A DNA stretch of 64,000 bases from Citrobacter koseri ATCC BAA-895 (lineage in GTDB: Bacteria > Pseudomonadota > Gammaproteobacteria > Enterobacterales > Enterobacteriaceae). Below the pieces are notes generated by a model, which was not told where the DNA came from, did no database searches, and saw only the letters and a list, made by a program, of their open reading frames with translations. The position numbers and the translations under genes were made by a program. Numbering within the stretch: position 1 is the stretch's first letter; every line of letters begins with the position of its first letter. Below, one piece after another: positions 7,898 to 17,048 of this stretch. The stretch spans positions 3,472,001-3,536,000 of the forward strand of contig NC_009792.1 in assembly GCF_000018045.1 (NCBI RefSeq). The letters run 5' to 3'.

Positions 7898-8926
7898 ATG
7901 AACCACTACACACGCTGGCTTGAGCTAAAAGAACAACATCCTGGTAAGTACGCGCGTGACATCGCTGGTTTACTGGGGATCAGCGAGGCGGAGCTGACGT
8001 TTGCCCGCGTCGGTCATGACGCATGGCGGCTGCGCGGCGACACGCGTGAAATTTTCGCGGCGCTGGAATCCGTTGGCGAAACAAAATGCATCTGCCGCAA
8101 CGAGTATGCGGTACACGAGCAGGTCGGCGCATTCACCAATCAACACCTGAGCGGTCACGCCGGGCTGGTACTGAACCCACGCGCGCTCGATCTGCGCTTA
8201 TTTTTAAATCAATGGGCCAGCGTGTTCCACATTAAAGAAGCGACCGCCCGCGGCGAGCGCCAGAGCATTCAATTCTTTGATCATCAGGGCGATGCGCTCC
8301 TGAAGGTGTATGCCACAGACAACACCGATACCGCCGCCTGGGACGAGCTTCTGCAACATTTTATCGTGACCGAGAATGCGCCGCTGGCGCTGAAAGCGGC
8401 TGAAACCCCTGTTAACGAAACGGCTGCCGATGCCGTGACCGTTGACAGAGAGTGGCGCGCGATGACCGACGTTCACCAGTTCTTCACGCTGCTCAAGCGC
8501 CACAACCTGACCCGCCAGCAGGCTTTTGAACGGGTCGCTGACGATCTGGCCTGCAAGGTGCCGAACGGCGCGCTGGCGCAGCTCCTCGACGCCGCCCTTA
8601 AAGACGGCAATGAAATCATGGTGTTCGTCGGCAACAGAGGCTGCGTGCAAATTTTCACCGGCGTGGTCGAAAAAGTCGTGCCGATGAAAGGCTGGCTGAA
8701 TATTTTCAACCCGACGTTTACGCTGCACCTGCTGGAAGAGACGATTGCCGAGACCTGGATAACCCGCAAACCTACCGCAGACGGCCACGTCACCAGTCTG
8801 GAACTCTTTGCGCATGACGGCACGCAAATCGCTCAGCTTTACGGTCAGCGTACGGAAGGCGAACCAGAACAGACACAGTGGCGCAAACAGATTGAGGCGC
8901 TGATGCCAAAAGGGCTGGCGGCATGA
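7898..8926 (+). CDS. hmuS: Heme-binding/degrading protein HmuS
   Basis: 342 aa, the normal length for the duplicated-domain HemS/HmuS/ChuS family. The N-terminal domain starts with LKEQHPGKYARDIAGLLG and ISEAELTFARVG. The second repeat contains REWRAMTDVHQFFTLLKRH and the heme-contact regions. It acts in the cytoplasm, binding imported heme and transferring it or opening the ring to release iron. GGAAGGAAGAG precedes the start. The gene ends in an ATGA overlap with hmuT, indicating translational coupling. Confidence 0.95.
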   Translation: MNHYTRWLELKEQHPGKYARDIAGLLGISEAELTFARVGHDAWRLRGDTREIFAALESVGETKCICRNEYAVHEQVGAFTNQHLSGHAGLVLNPRALDLRLFLNQWASVFHIKEATARGERQSIQFFDHQGDALLKVYATDNTDTAAWDELLQHFIVTENAPLALKAAETPVNETAADAVTVDREWRAMTDVHQFFTLLKRHNLTRQQAFERVADDLACKVPNGALAQLLDAALKDGNEIMVFVGNRGCVQIFTGVVEKVVPMKGWLNIFNPTFTLHLLEETIAETWITRKPTADGHVTSLELFAHDGTQIAQLYGQRTEGEPEQTQWRKQIEALMPKGLAA

Positions 8927-9744
8927 AAAAACTGCTTGCCCTGATTGCCGCCCTGCCGCTGACGGTTCTTGCCGCGAAACAGGATAAGATCGTCGCGCTC
9001 GGCGGAGATGTCACCGAGATCGTGTACGCACTCGGCGCACAGTCTTCGCTGGTCGCCCGCGACAGCACCAGCCAGTGGCCGCCGGAGGCCACTGCCCTGC
9101 CGGATGTGGGGTATCTGCGCCAGCTAAATGCCGAAGGTATCCTCGCCACGCGTCCCGATCTTGTGCTGGCAAGCAGCCAGGCTCAGCCCTCGCTGGTACT
9201 CAAACAGGTCGAGCAAAGTCATGTTCGGGTCATTACCGTACCGAGCCGCAACGACCTGCGCGTCATTGACGAGAAAGTGCAGGTCATCGCCAACGCCACC
9301 GACCGGGTGGCTGAAGGCGAGGCGCTGCGCCAGACGCTGAATAAAGAGATCTCCGCGCTGCCGACCACGCCGCTCAATAAGCGGGTGCTGTTTATTCTTA
9401 ACCACGGCGGAATGAGCGCGATGGCCGCCGGACAGCAAACGGGAGCGGATGCCGCCATTCGCGCGGCAGGGCTACAAAATGCGATGCAGGGCGTCTCCCG
9501 CTATCAGCCGCTCTCACAGGAAGGCGTGATCGCCAGCCAGCCCGATCTGGTGGTGATTCCCCAGGAGGGATTAACGGCGATGGGCGGCGAAGAGAATCTC
9601 TGGAAGTTACCTGGACTGGCGCAGACCCCTGCCGGGCGCAATAAGCAGGTGTTCGCGGTCGATGATATGGCGCTGCTCGGTTTTAGCGTGCGTACGCCTC
9701 AGGCGATTCAGCAGCTACGCGCGAAAGCGGAGTCATTGCCCTGA
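8923..9744 (+). CDS. hmuT: Periplasmic heme-binding protein HmuT
   Basis: 273 aa. Signal peptide MKKLLALIAALPLTVLA; class III substrate-binding fold (KIVALGGDVTEIVYALGA, later RPDLVLASSQAQ and VFAVDDMALLGFSVRTP). It binds heme in the periplasm and docks on HmuU2V2. It overlaps hmuS by four bases and touches hmuU (TGATG), so the four cytoplasmic/ABC genes are translationally coupled. Confidence 0.95.
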   Translation: MKKLLALIAALPLTVLAAKQDKIVALGGDVTEIVYALGAQSSLVARDSTSQWPPEATALPDVGYLRQLNAEGILATRPDLVLASSQAQPSLVLKQVEQSHVRVITVPSRNDLRVIDEKVQVIANATDRVAEGEALRQTLNKEISALPTTPLNKRVLFILNHGGMSAMAAGQQTGADAAIRAAGLQNAMQGVSRYQPLSQEGVIASQPDLVVIPQEGLTAMGGEENLWKLPGLAQTPAGRNKQVFAVDDMALLGFSVRTPQAIQQLRAKAESLP

Positions 9745-10736
9745 TGCCACGGCGGATCACGCTTTCTCTGTATACGCTGGCGCTGATGCTGGCAGTGGTG
9801 ACGGTCGTGGCAAGCGGTTTTGGCGCATTACGCCTGCCGCTCAGCCTGCTCTGGCATGACGGCGACGACGCGTTACGCCAGATCTGGTTCAACATTCGTC
9901 TGCCCCGGGTTCTGCTCGCGCTGGTGATTGGCGGCTCGCTGGCGCTGTCCGGGTGCGTGATGCAGGGGCTCTTTCGCAACCCCCTCGCCGATCCGGGACT
10001 GCTCGGCATCAGCAGCGGCGCGGCGTTAGCCGTTGCGCTGTGGGTCGTCCTTCCGCTCACGCTGCCTCCCCTGATTATGCTGTATGCGCCGATGCTGGCG
10101 GCATTCATTGGCGCGCTCATCGCAACGGTCGTTATTTTCCTGCTCAGCCGACAGCGGGACAGTTCGCTCTCCCGGCTGCTGCTGGTCGGCATCGCCATTA
10201 ATGCGCTATGCGGCGCGGCGGTGGGCGTGTTGTCGTGGATCAGCAATGACACGCAGCTACGCCAGCTCTCGCTATGGGGAATGGGTAGCCTTGGCCAGGC
10301 GCAGTGGTCAACGCTGCTGGCGGTCGCCTCTTTGATGATCCCAACGGTATTTCTCATCTGGCGTCTTGCTGGCGCGCTTAACCTGCTGCAACTGGGAGAG
10401 GAAGAGGCGCATTACCTGGGCGTCGATGTTCGGGTTGTTCAGCGAATCCTGCTGATCTGTAGCGCGTTGCTGGTGGCGGCGGCTGTCGCCGTCAGCGGCG
10501 TGATCGGTTTTATCGGTCTGGTCGTGCCGCATCTGATACGGATGTGGCTAGGGGCGGACCATCGTGCGGTGATCCCCGGCTCCGTGCTGGCGGGCGCCTT
10601 TCTGCTGCTGATTGCCGATACCATCGCCCGAACGCTGGTTGCCCCGGCTGAAATGCCGGTCGGGCTGCTGACCAGTATTCTGGGCGCGCCGTGGTTCCTG
10701 TGGCTTATTTTCCGCCGGGGAGGTCAGTATGGCTGA
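9744..10736 (+). CDS. hmuU: Heme ABC transporter permease HmuU
   Basis: 330 aa FecCD-family permease with about 9-10 hydrophobic helices. Typical motifs are RLPRVLLALVIGGSLALSG, MQGLFRNPLADPGLLGIS (residues about 73-90) and VSGVIGFIGLVVPHLIR. It forms the inner-membrane channel for heme import. The stop codon lies eight bases inside hmuV. Confidence 0.95.
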   Translation: MPRRITLSLYTLALMLAVVTVVASGFGALRLPLSLLWHDGDDALRQIWFNIRLPRVLLALVIGGSLALSGCVMQGLFRNPLADPGLLGISSGAALAVALWVVLPLTLPPLIMLYAPMLAAFIGALIATVVIFLLSRQRDSSLSRLLLVGIAINALCGAAVGVLSWISNDTQLRQLSLWGMGSLGQAQWSTLLAVASLMIPTVFLIWRLAGALNLLQLGEEEAHYLGVDVRVVQRILLICSALLVAAAVAVSGVIGFIGLVVPHLIRMWLGADHRAVIPGSVLAGAFLLLIADTIARTLVAPAEMPVGLLTSILGAPWFLWLIFRRGGQYG

Positions 10737-11508
10737 ACGTTTTCTCGCTGACAGCGTCAGCTACGCCGCTGCGGGCAGAACAATTATTCGCGATATCTCG
10801 CTCTCCCTGACCCAGGGAGAACTGCTGGCATTAATTGGCCCCAACGGTGCCGGGAAATCGACGCTGTTAAGGCTGCTCACCGGTTATCTCACTCCGGCAG
10901 ACGGGCGTTGCCTGCTGGCTGGCAAACCGCTTGAGCAATGGCCTGCGCAGACGCTGTCCCGCTACCGCGCGGTCATGCTTCAGCAAACGCGAATGGGGTT
11001 CGACTGGCCCGTTGAGGCCGTAATCGGCATGGGGCGAATGCCCTGGACGCAGCAGCCCGAACCGGCGGTGATTCATCAGGTGATGCAGCTTACGGAATGT
11101 TTGCCGCTGGCGGGAAGACACTACGCTTCCTTGTCCGGCGGCGAACAGCAGCGCGTACAGCTGGCGCGCGCGCTGGCGCAGCTATGGTGCGACGGCTCCC
11201 CACGCGGCTGGCTTTTTCTTGATGAGCCCACCTCCGCGCTGGATCTGTTCCATCAGCAGCATTTACTGCGGTTGCTGAAAACGCTGACCCGTAAGGGCCA
11301 TCTGCATGTTTGCATCGTGCTGCACGATCTCAACCTGGCGGCCCTGTGGGCGGATCGAATCGTGCTGCTGCATGGCGGCAACATCGTTGCCGAAGGCGCA
11401 CCCGCCGAGGTTCTGCAAGCCGGTACGCTAACCCGCTGGTACGGCGCGGAAGTCCACGTCGGAACACACCCGACAAGCGGCGGGCCGCAGATCTTCCTCG
11501 TGCCTTAA
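10729..11508 (+). CDS. hmuV: Heme ABC transporter ATPase HmuV
   Basis: 259 aa. Walker A GPNGAGKST, signature LSGGEQQRVQLARAL, Walker B WLFLDEPTSALD and the H-loop VLHDLNLAA are all intact. It powers HmuU. It is the last hmu gene; a REP unit follows, then a separately spaced transporter gene. Confidence 0.95.
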   Translation: MAERFLADSVSYAAAGRTIIRDISLSLTQGELLALIGPNGAGKSTLLRLLTGYLTPADGRCLLAGKPLEQWPAQTLSRYRAVMLQQTRMGFDWPVEAVIGMGRMPWTQQPEPAVIHQVMQLTECLPLAGRHYASLSGGEQQRVQLARALAQLWCDGSPRGWLFLDEPTSALDLFHQQHLLRLLKTLTRKGHLHVCIVLHDLNLAALWADRIVLLHGGNIVAEGAPAEVLQAGTLTRWYGAEVHVGTHPTSGGPQIFLVP

Positions 11509-11517
11509 CCGGAAAAT

Positions 11518-11546
11518 GCCGGATAGCGGCTTCGCCTTATCCGGCA
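11518..11546. repeat. REP unit after hmuV
   Basis: A single palindromic REP-like unit (GCCGGAT ... ATCCGGC with TTCGCC loop side) between hmuV and the NicO gene; probably an mRNA 3'-end stabiliser. Confidence 0.7.
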
Positions 11547-11613
11547 GACAATTCTGCGGAGAATCGCTTTCCTCAGGCTATACTTTCCGCAAAACTCATT
11601 ACCAGGCGGAATC

Positions 11614-12567
11614 ATGATCGCACCAAAACAGCTTCCCTCCCTGCGTTTACCGCTGGCAGGACTCCTGATGTTGACGCTGCTGTGGGCAGGTTTCACCGTG
11701 CACAGCCATTGGGAAGCGTTTATCCAGTGGTGTCTCGCCGCCCAGATCACCCTGCACCGCTATCTGGTCATGTATTTGCTGCAACTCAATAACCACCAGT
11801 ACACCGGCGGGCTATGGCTGCTGACCGGCGCGTTCTTCTATGGCGTACTGCATGCGATTGGGCCGGGGCATGGGAAATTTATCGTCACCACCTGGCTGAG
11901 CACGACGAAAGAGAGCCTGCTTGCCGCGCGGGTCGTGCCCTTTATTGGCAGCCTGATGCAGGGCGTCAGCGCCATACTGTTCGTGTTTATTCTGGCGGTC
12001 GGCTTCAACCTGGCCGCCGGCGATCTCAGCACCAGCCGCTGGTACGTCGAGAAAATCAGCGCCGTCCTGATTGGCGCGTTCGGGCTATTTATCATCTACC
12101 AGGCGTTAAAAACCCTGCGTCCAAAGCCCATTTTCTCGCGTTTCTCTCTGCCGCACAGCCACGACGAACACTGTGGCTGCGGGCATCACGGCGTGGGCGC
12201 AGAACTCACCGACGGCAACTGGAAAACACGCCTCGGCGTGATTCTGGCGACAGGCGCCCGCCCCTGTAGCGGGGCAATCATGATTTTACTGTTCTCCAAC
12301 GCGCTCGGCATTGTCAGTTGGGGGATTGCCGCCGTCATGACCATGTCCTTCGGCACGGCGCTGTCGATTATGGGGCTGTCGCTGGCGGTACGTTACGCAC
12401 GCAACCAGACCCAGGCGCTGTTTGCCGGGAACCATGCCCCCCTGCGCTGGCTGGGGCCGGTTATCCGTATCATCGGCGGGCTGGCGCTGGTGCTGTTTGC
12501 CCTCATTCTGTTTCTGACGGTGATCCCCATCAGTGCGAACGGTGATTATATTGCGGCGGGGTGTTAA
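11614..12567 (+). CDS. NicO/RcnA-superfamily nickel/cobalt transporter
   Basis: 317 aa membrane protein with about 6-8 helices. The NicO motif LHAIGPGHGK occurs at about residues 84-93, a His/Cys-rich loop (PHSHDEHCGCGHHG) at about 180-195, and the second family motif ATGARPCSGAIMIL follows. The family moves Ni2+/Co2+ out of (RcnA) or into the cell; the His-rich loop is a likely metal sensor or binding site. It lies 105 nt after hmuV on the same strand with a REP between, so it may or may not be co-transcribed. A role linked to heme or iron uptake is possible but unproven. Confidence 0.8.
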   Translation: MIAPKQLPSLRLPLAGLLMLTLLWAGFTVHSHWEAFIQWCLAAQITLHRYLVMYLLQLNNHQYTGGLWLLTGAFFYGVLHAIGPGHGKFIVTTWLSTTKESLLAARVVPFIGSLMQGVSAILFVFILAVGFNLAAGDLSTSRWYVEKISAVLIGAFGLFIIYQALKTLRPKPIFSRFSLPHSHDEHCGCGHHGVGAELTDGNWKTRLGVILATGARPCSGAIMILLFSNALGIVSWGIAAVMTMSFGTALSIMGLSLAVRYARNQTQALFAGNHAPLRWLGPVIRIIGGLALVLFALILFLTVIPISANGDYIAAGC

Positions 12568-12676
12568 CCTGTTTGCCGGGCGATAGCGTGCTTATGCCCC
12601 TGTCTTTCCCTACCTCCTTTGAATTACCCGTCCCATCAGGGATAATACCCACACAATGTGTAATCTCAGGATCGCG

Positions 12677-14308
12677 ATGAAACATTCTCTGCAACGCCGC
12701 GCTGGACGAAAACGCCAGATGAAACTCGGCACGACCGTGATATTGATGGTCAGCGCCGTGTTGTTCTCCGTGCTGCTCGTCGTCCATCTGATTTATTTCT
12801 CACAGATCAGCCACATGACGCGCGACGCGCTGGCAGACAAAGCGCTGGCGGTCGCCCGTACGCTGGCGGACTCCCCGGAAATTCGCCAGCGTATGAAGCA
12901 AAAGCCGACAGAGAGCGGCATTCAGGCGATCGCCGAGGCGGTTCGCAAACGCAACGATATGTTATTTATCGTGATTACCGATATGAAGAGCATTCGCTAT
13001 TCGCACCCGGAAGCGCAGCGAATCGGCCAGCCGTTTAAAGGCGACGACATCCTGCTGGCGCTACAGGGGCATGAAAATGTCGCCATCAATCGCGGTTTTC
13101 TTGCCAAAGCGCTGCGGGTTTTCACGCCCATTTATGACGACAATCATCAGCAGATCGGCGTCGTGGCGATTGGCCTTGAGCTCAGCAGAGTAACGGAGCA
13201 GATCAACAACAGCCGCTGGAGCATCATCTGGTCGATTCTGTTCGGCGCGCTGGTGGGGCTGCTGGGCACTTACGTGCTGGTGAAGGTGCTCAAACGCATC
13301 CTGTTCGGCCTGGAGCCGTATGAAATTTCCACGCTGTTTGAGCAGCGCCAGGCGATGCTGCAATCCATCAAAGAGGGGGTAGTCGCCGTTGACGACGGCG
13401 GCGAGGTGACATTAATCAACCAGGCGGCGCAGGAACTCCTCGATTACCGCAAATCACAGGATGACGCGCACTTATCCTCGCTTAGCCACGCCTGGTCGCA
13501 GGTAGTGAATCTGAACGACGTGCTCCGCGACGGTACGCCGCGCCGGGATGAAGAGATTACCGTTAAAGATCGTCTGCTGCTTATCAACACCGTTCCGGTA
13601 CGCAGCAATGGAAAAATCATCGGCGCGATCTCCACGTTCAGGGACAAAACAGAAGTCCGCCAGCTCATGCAGCGTCTGGACGGAATGGTCAACTACGCGG
13701 ATGCACTCCGTGAACGATCCCACGAATTTATGAACAAATTACATGTCATTCTGGGATTATTGCATCTGAAGAGTTATAAGCAGCTTGAAGATTATATTAT
13801 TAAGACGGCTAATAACTATCAGGAAGAGATCGGCTCACTGTTGGGGAAAATAAAGTCGCCCGTTATCGCAGGCTTTTTGCTCAGTAAGATTAATCGCACC
13901 TCCGATTTAGGGCACAGCCTGGTGATTAGCAATGAAAGTCGATTACCGGACAGCCGTAATGAAGATCAAATCACCGTATTGATTACCATTCTGGGCAATT
14001 TAATTGAAAACGCGCTGGAGGCGCTAGGTCAACAACCCGGCGGTGAAATCAGCGTATCCTTGCATTATCGGCATGGCTGGCTGCATTGTGAAGTCAACGA
14101 TGACGGGCCGGGAATTGACCCCGAACGCATAGAGCAAATTTTTGACAAAGGTGTCTCGTCAAAGGGAACGGAGCGTGGCGTCGGTCTGGCGATTGTAAAA
14201 CAGCAAGTTGAGAGTATCGGCGGCAATATTACCGTCGAATCGGAACCCGGGATCTTCACACAATTTTTTGTTCAAATACCCTGGGACGGGGAGAGGACCA
14301 GCATATGA
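12677..14308 (+). CDS. dcuS: Fumarate/C4-dicarboxylate sensor histidine kinase DcuS
   Basis: 543 aa from this start, exactly E. coli length; an ATG seven codons earlier is less likely. TM1 spans about residues 20-42. The periplasmic PASp domain keeps the C4-dicarboxylate ligands R107, H110 and R147. TM2 is about 181-201, followed by a cytoplasmic PAS, the phospho-acceptor region (RERSHEFMNKLHVILG) and an HATPase (NLIENALEAL, DDGPGI, GVGLAIVKQQ). It phosphorylates DcuR in response to fumarate, succinate, malate or aspartate. It overlaps dcuR by four bases. Confidence 0.96.
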   Translation: MKHSLQRRAGRKRQMKLGTTVILMVSAVLFSVLLVVHLIYFSQISHMTRDALADKALAVARTLADSPEIRQRMKQKPTESGIQAIAEAVRKRNDMLFIVITDMKSIRYSHPEAQRIGQPFKGDDILLALQGHENVAINRGFLAKALRVFTPIYDDNHQQIGVVAIGLELSRVTEQINNSRWSIIWSILFGALVGLLGTYVLVKVLKRILFGLEPYEISTLFEQRQAMLQSIKEGVVAVDDGGEVTLINQAAQELLDYRKSQDDAHLSSLSHAWSQVVNLNDVLRDGTPRRDEEITVKDRLLLINTVPVRSNGKIIGAISTFRDKTEVRQLMQRLDGMVNYADALRERSHEFMNKLHVILGLLHLKSYKQLEDYIIKTANNYQEEIGSLLGKIKSPVIAGFLLSKINRTSDLGHSLVISNESRLPDSRNEDQITVLITILGNLIENALEALGQQPGGEISVSLHYRHGWLHCEVNDDGPGIDPERIEQIFDKGVSSKGTERGVGLAIVKQQVESIGGNITVESEPGIFTQFFVQIPWDGERTSI

Positions 14309-15024
14309 TCAATGTTTTAATTGTCGATGACGATGCGATGGTAGCAGAGTTAAACCGCCGCTATGTTGCGCAGATCGCTGGCTTTCACTGCTGCGGCACC
14401 GCGTCTACGCTGGAGAAAGCAAAAGCGTTTATCTTCGATGGCGAAAACCATATTGATCTGATTTTACTGGATATTTACATGCAGAAGGAGAACGGGCTGG
14501 ACCTGCTGCCCGTCCTGCACAGCGCCGGATGCAAATGTGACGTCATCGTTATCTCCTCCGCCGCCGACGCCACCACCATCAAAGATTCGCTCCATTACGG
14601 CGTGGTCGATTATTTGATCAAACCGTTTCAGGCTTCCCGCTTTGAAGAGGCGCTGACCGGCTGGCTGCAAAAGAAAACGGCGATGGAGAAACACCAGTAT
14701 TATGAACAATCAGAGCTGGATCGGCTGATTCACGGCAGTGCATCCAATGAGCCGGATACCCGACGCCTGCCTAAAGGGCTGACGCCGCAAACGCTGCGCA
14801 CCCTGTGTCAGTGGATCGATGCGCACCAGGACCAGGAATTTTCAACTGACGAGCTGGCGAATGAGGTCAATATTTCCCGCGTTTCCTGCCGTAAATATCT
14901 TATCTGGCTGGTCAATTGCCATATTCTGTTTACCAGCATCCATTATGGCGTGACCGGCAGACCGGTTTACCGTTATCGTATTCAGGCCGAACATTATTCT
15001 TTACTTAAGCAATATTGCCAGTAG
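14305..15024 (+). CDS. dcuR: Response regulator DcuR
   Basis: 239 aa. CitB-type receiver with phospho-acceptor D56 in LILLDIYM and conserved K in YLIKPFQ; C-terminal HTH region (ELANEVNISRVSCRKYLIWL). It activates dcuB-fumB and related anaerobic fumarate-respiration genes. It is coupled to dcuS by an ATGA overlap. Confidence 0.96.
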   Translation: MINVLIVDDDAMVAELNRRYVAQIAGFHCCGTASTLEKAKAFIFDGENHIDLILLDIYMQKENGLDLLPVLHSAGCKCDVIVISSAADATTIKDSLHYGVVDYLIKPFQASRFEEALTGWLQKKTAMEKHQYYEQSELDRLIHGSASNEPDTRRLPKGLTPQTLRTLCQWIDAHQDQEFSTDELANEVNISRVSCRKYLIWLVNCHILFTSIHYGVTGRPVYRYRIQAEHYSLLKQYCQ

Positions 15025-15621
15025 AAAAGAAGCCGCTTCGCATTATGCGTTATATAAAGGTAACAATTATTACAATAATGAAAAATAACAAAGGCACAAG
15101 TTACACCTTCAAAAATAGAGAATTTGTGCCAGATCAAATATGAACACAAATATGTTTTAATTCATCAGCTTATTATTCAGAAGCGTCACGTTGTTTTTAA
15201 TTTCAAAAACGGTAACAAAAGTTAATTAAGTATTATGTGACTCGTAGAGTGTGTATTTTTAACTATAAAGGAGTAGTCTGGGATTCACCGGACACATAAA
15301 AAAAATTAAAATAACGCTATTTTTGTGAGCAGACGATATGTTCCTGAAATTCAGTGACATAGAATACAAAACACACAACCTGCCCTGCTCTTCTTTGTTA
15401 ACCAGCCCATCGCCAGGGAGCTTCGTTCTCTGAATACGCCATAAACAGAAGCCAAGAATGACTCATGATTTACTGAAAAATTCTTATTTCATGTTTAGAG
15501 ATTAATCATCAATACAGACAAAGCGAATATTCGTCAGGCTCTGAGGACAATTCACAAAAAACAGAACATGACTGTGATCTATTTATCAAAAATTAAACAG
15601 GTTTATCGCGAGGGTAGATAA
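15025..15621. other. Long AT-rich dcuR-dcuB intergenic region
   Basis: 597 nt without a supportable gene. The same gap is long in E. coli, where the dcuB promoter receives FNR, NarL and DcuR input. I see one FNR-like site (listed) and several A/T tracts that could serve DcuR. The short open frame starting at the ATG near 15338 has no family features. Confidence 0.6.
15124..15137 (+). promoter_or_regulatory. FNR-like site upstream of dcuB
   Basis: TTGTG-CCAG-ATCAA matches the FNR consensus TTGAT-N4-ATCAA at 8 of 10 positions. It is far (about 485 nt) from the dcuB start, so a direct role needs a distant promoter start. Confidence 0.3.
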
Positions 15622-16962
15622 ATGTTATTTAGTATACAACTTATCATAATATTAGTGTGTTTGTTTTATGGCGCCAGAAAAGGCGGTATCGCGCTGGGTT
15701 TATTAGGCGGTATCGGTCTGGTCATTCTGGTCTTTGTTTTCCACCTCCAGCCGGGTAAACCGCCCGTCGACGTGATGCTGGTGATCATCGCCGTGGTCGC
15801 CGCCTCCGCCACGCTACAGGCCTCCGGCGGCCTGGATGTGATGTTGCAGATTGCCGAGAAGCTGCTGCGTCGCAACCCCAAATACGTCTCCATCGTCGCC
15901 CCGTTTGTAACCTGCACGCTGACCATCCTGTGCGGTACGGGCCATGTGGTGTACACCATTCTGCCCATCATCTACGACGTCGCGATTAAGAACAATATTC
16001 GCCCGGAACGTCCTATGGCAGCCAGTTCTATCGGCGCGCAGATGGGGATCATCGCCAGCCCGGTTTCTGTGGCGGTCGTTTCGCTGGTCGCGATGCTGGG
16101 TAACTTCACCTTTAACGGTAAGCATCTGGAGTTCCTTGACCTGCTTTCCATCACCATTCCATCGACCCTGCTGGGTATCCTGGCTATCGGTATTTTCAGC
16201 TGGTTCCGTGGTAAAGATCTGGATAAAGACGAAGAGTTCCAGAAGTTCATCTCCGTCCCGGAAAACTACCACTACGTGTATGGCGACACCGCCACGCTGC
16301 TGGATAAAAAACTGCCGAAAAGCAACTGGCTGGCCATGTGGATCTTCCTGTCGGCCATCGCCGTTGTCGCTCTGTTAGGCGCCTTCTCTGAACTGCGTCC
16401 GGTCTTCGGCGGCAAACCGCTGTCGATGGTGCTGGTCATTCAGATGTTCATGCTGCTGACCGGCGCGCTGATTATTATCCTGACAAAAACCAATCCTGCT
16501 TCTATCTCAAAAAATGAAGTCTTCCGTTCAGGTATGATCGCGATTGTGGCGGTGTACGGTATTGCCTGGATGGCGGAAACCATGTTCGGCGCGCACATGA
16601 CTGAAATCGAAAGCGTGCTGGGCGAAATGGTGAAAGAGTATCCGTGGGCCTATGCGATTGTTCTGCTGCTGGTCTCCAAGTTTGTAAACTCCCAGGCGGC
16701 GGCGCTGGCGGCGATCGTTCCGTTAGCACTGGCTATCGGCGTAGACCCGGCTTACATCGTGGCGTCAGCACCAGCGTGCTATGGCTACTACATTCTGCCG
16801 ACCTACCCGAGCGATCTGGCCGCGATTCAGTTCGACCGTTCCGGCACCACCCACATTGGTCGCTTCGTCATTAACCACAGCTTTATTCTGCCCGGTTTGA
16901 TTGGCGTAAGCGTCTCCTGTGTATTTGGCTGGATCTTCGCCGCCATGTACGGGTTCCTGTAA
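15622..16962 (+). CDS. dcuB: Anaerobic C4-dicarboxylate antiporter DcuB
   Basis: 446 aa, same as E. coli. The polytopic membrane protein begins FSIQLIIILVCLFYGARKGG and has Dcu-family segments such as CGTGHVVYTILPIIYDVAI and SIGAQMGIIASPVSVAVV. It exchanges external fumarate for internal succinate during fumarate respiration and also acts as a co-sensor with DcuS. It is followed by fumB after 86 nt containing a hairpin. Confidence 0.96.
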   Translation: MLFSIQLIIILVCLFYGARKGGIALGLLGGIGLVILVFVFHLQPGKPPVDVMLVIIAVVAASATLQASGGLDVMLQIAEKLLRRNPKYVSIVAPFVTCTLTILCGTGHVVYTILPIIYDVAIKNNIRPERPMAASSIGAQMGIIASPVSVAVVSLVAMLGNFTFNGKHLEFLDLLSITIPSTLLGILAIGIFSWFRGKDLDKDEEFQKFISVPENYHYVYGDTATLLDKKLPKSNWLAMWIFLSAIAVVALLGAFSELRPVFGGKPLSMVLVIQMFMLLTGALIIILTKTNPASISKNEVFRSGMIAIVAVYGIAWMAETMFGAHMTEIESVLGEMVKEYPWAYAIVLLLVSKFVNSQAAALAAIVPLALAIGVDPAYIVASAPACYGYYILPTYPSDLAAIQFDRSGTTHIGRFVINHSFILPGLIGVSVSCVFGWIFAAMYGFL

Positions 16963-16972
16963 CAGCACCTTG

Positions 16973-16998
16973 CGTGCCGCCCGTTATCGCGCGGCACG
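16973..16998 (+). other. Hairpin between dcuB and fumB
   Basis: CGTGCCGC-N10-GCGGCACG: an 8-bp perfect stem without a T-run, 10 nt after the dcuB stop. It probably stabilises the dcuB message or partly attenuates fumB. Confidence 0.55.
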
Positions 16999-17048
16999 CC
17001 ATCTATACAATTCAAATAATTCAGGATAATTAAAAAGGCTGGAAGCAT

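Noticed and set aside
12570..12600. Possible degenerate REP between the NicO gene and dcuS
   Set aside because: Only a short GCCGGGCGATAGCG resemblance without a pairing arm.
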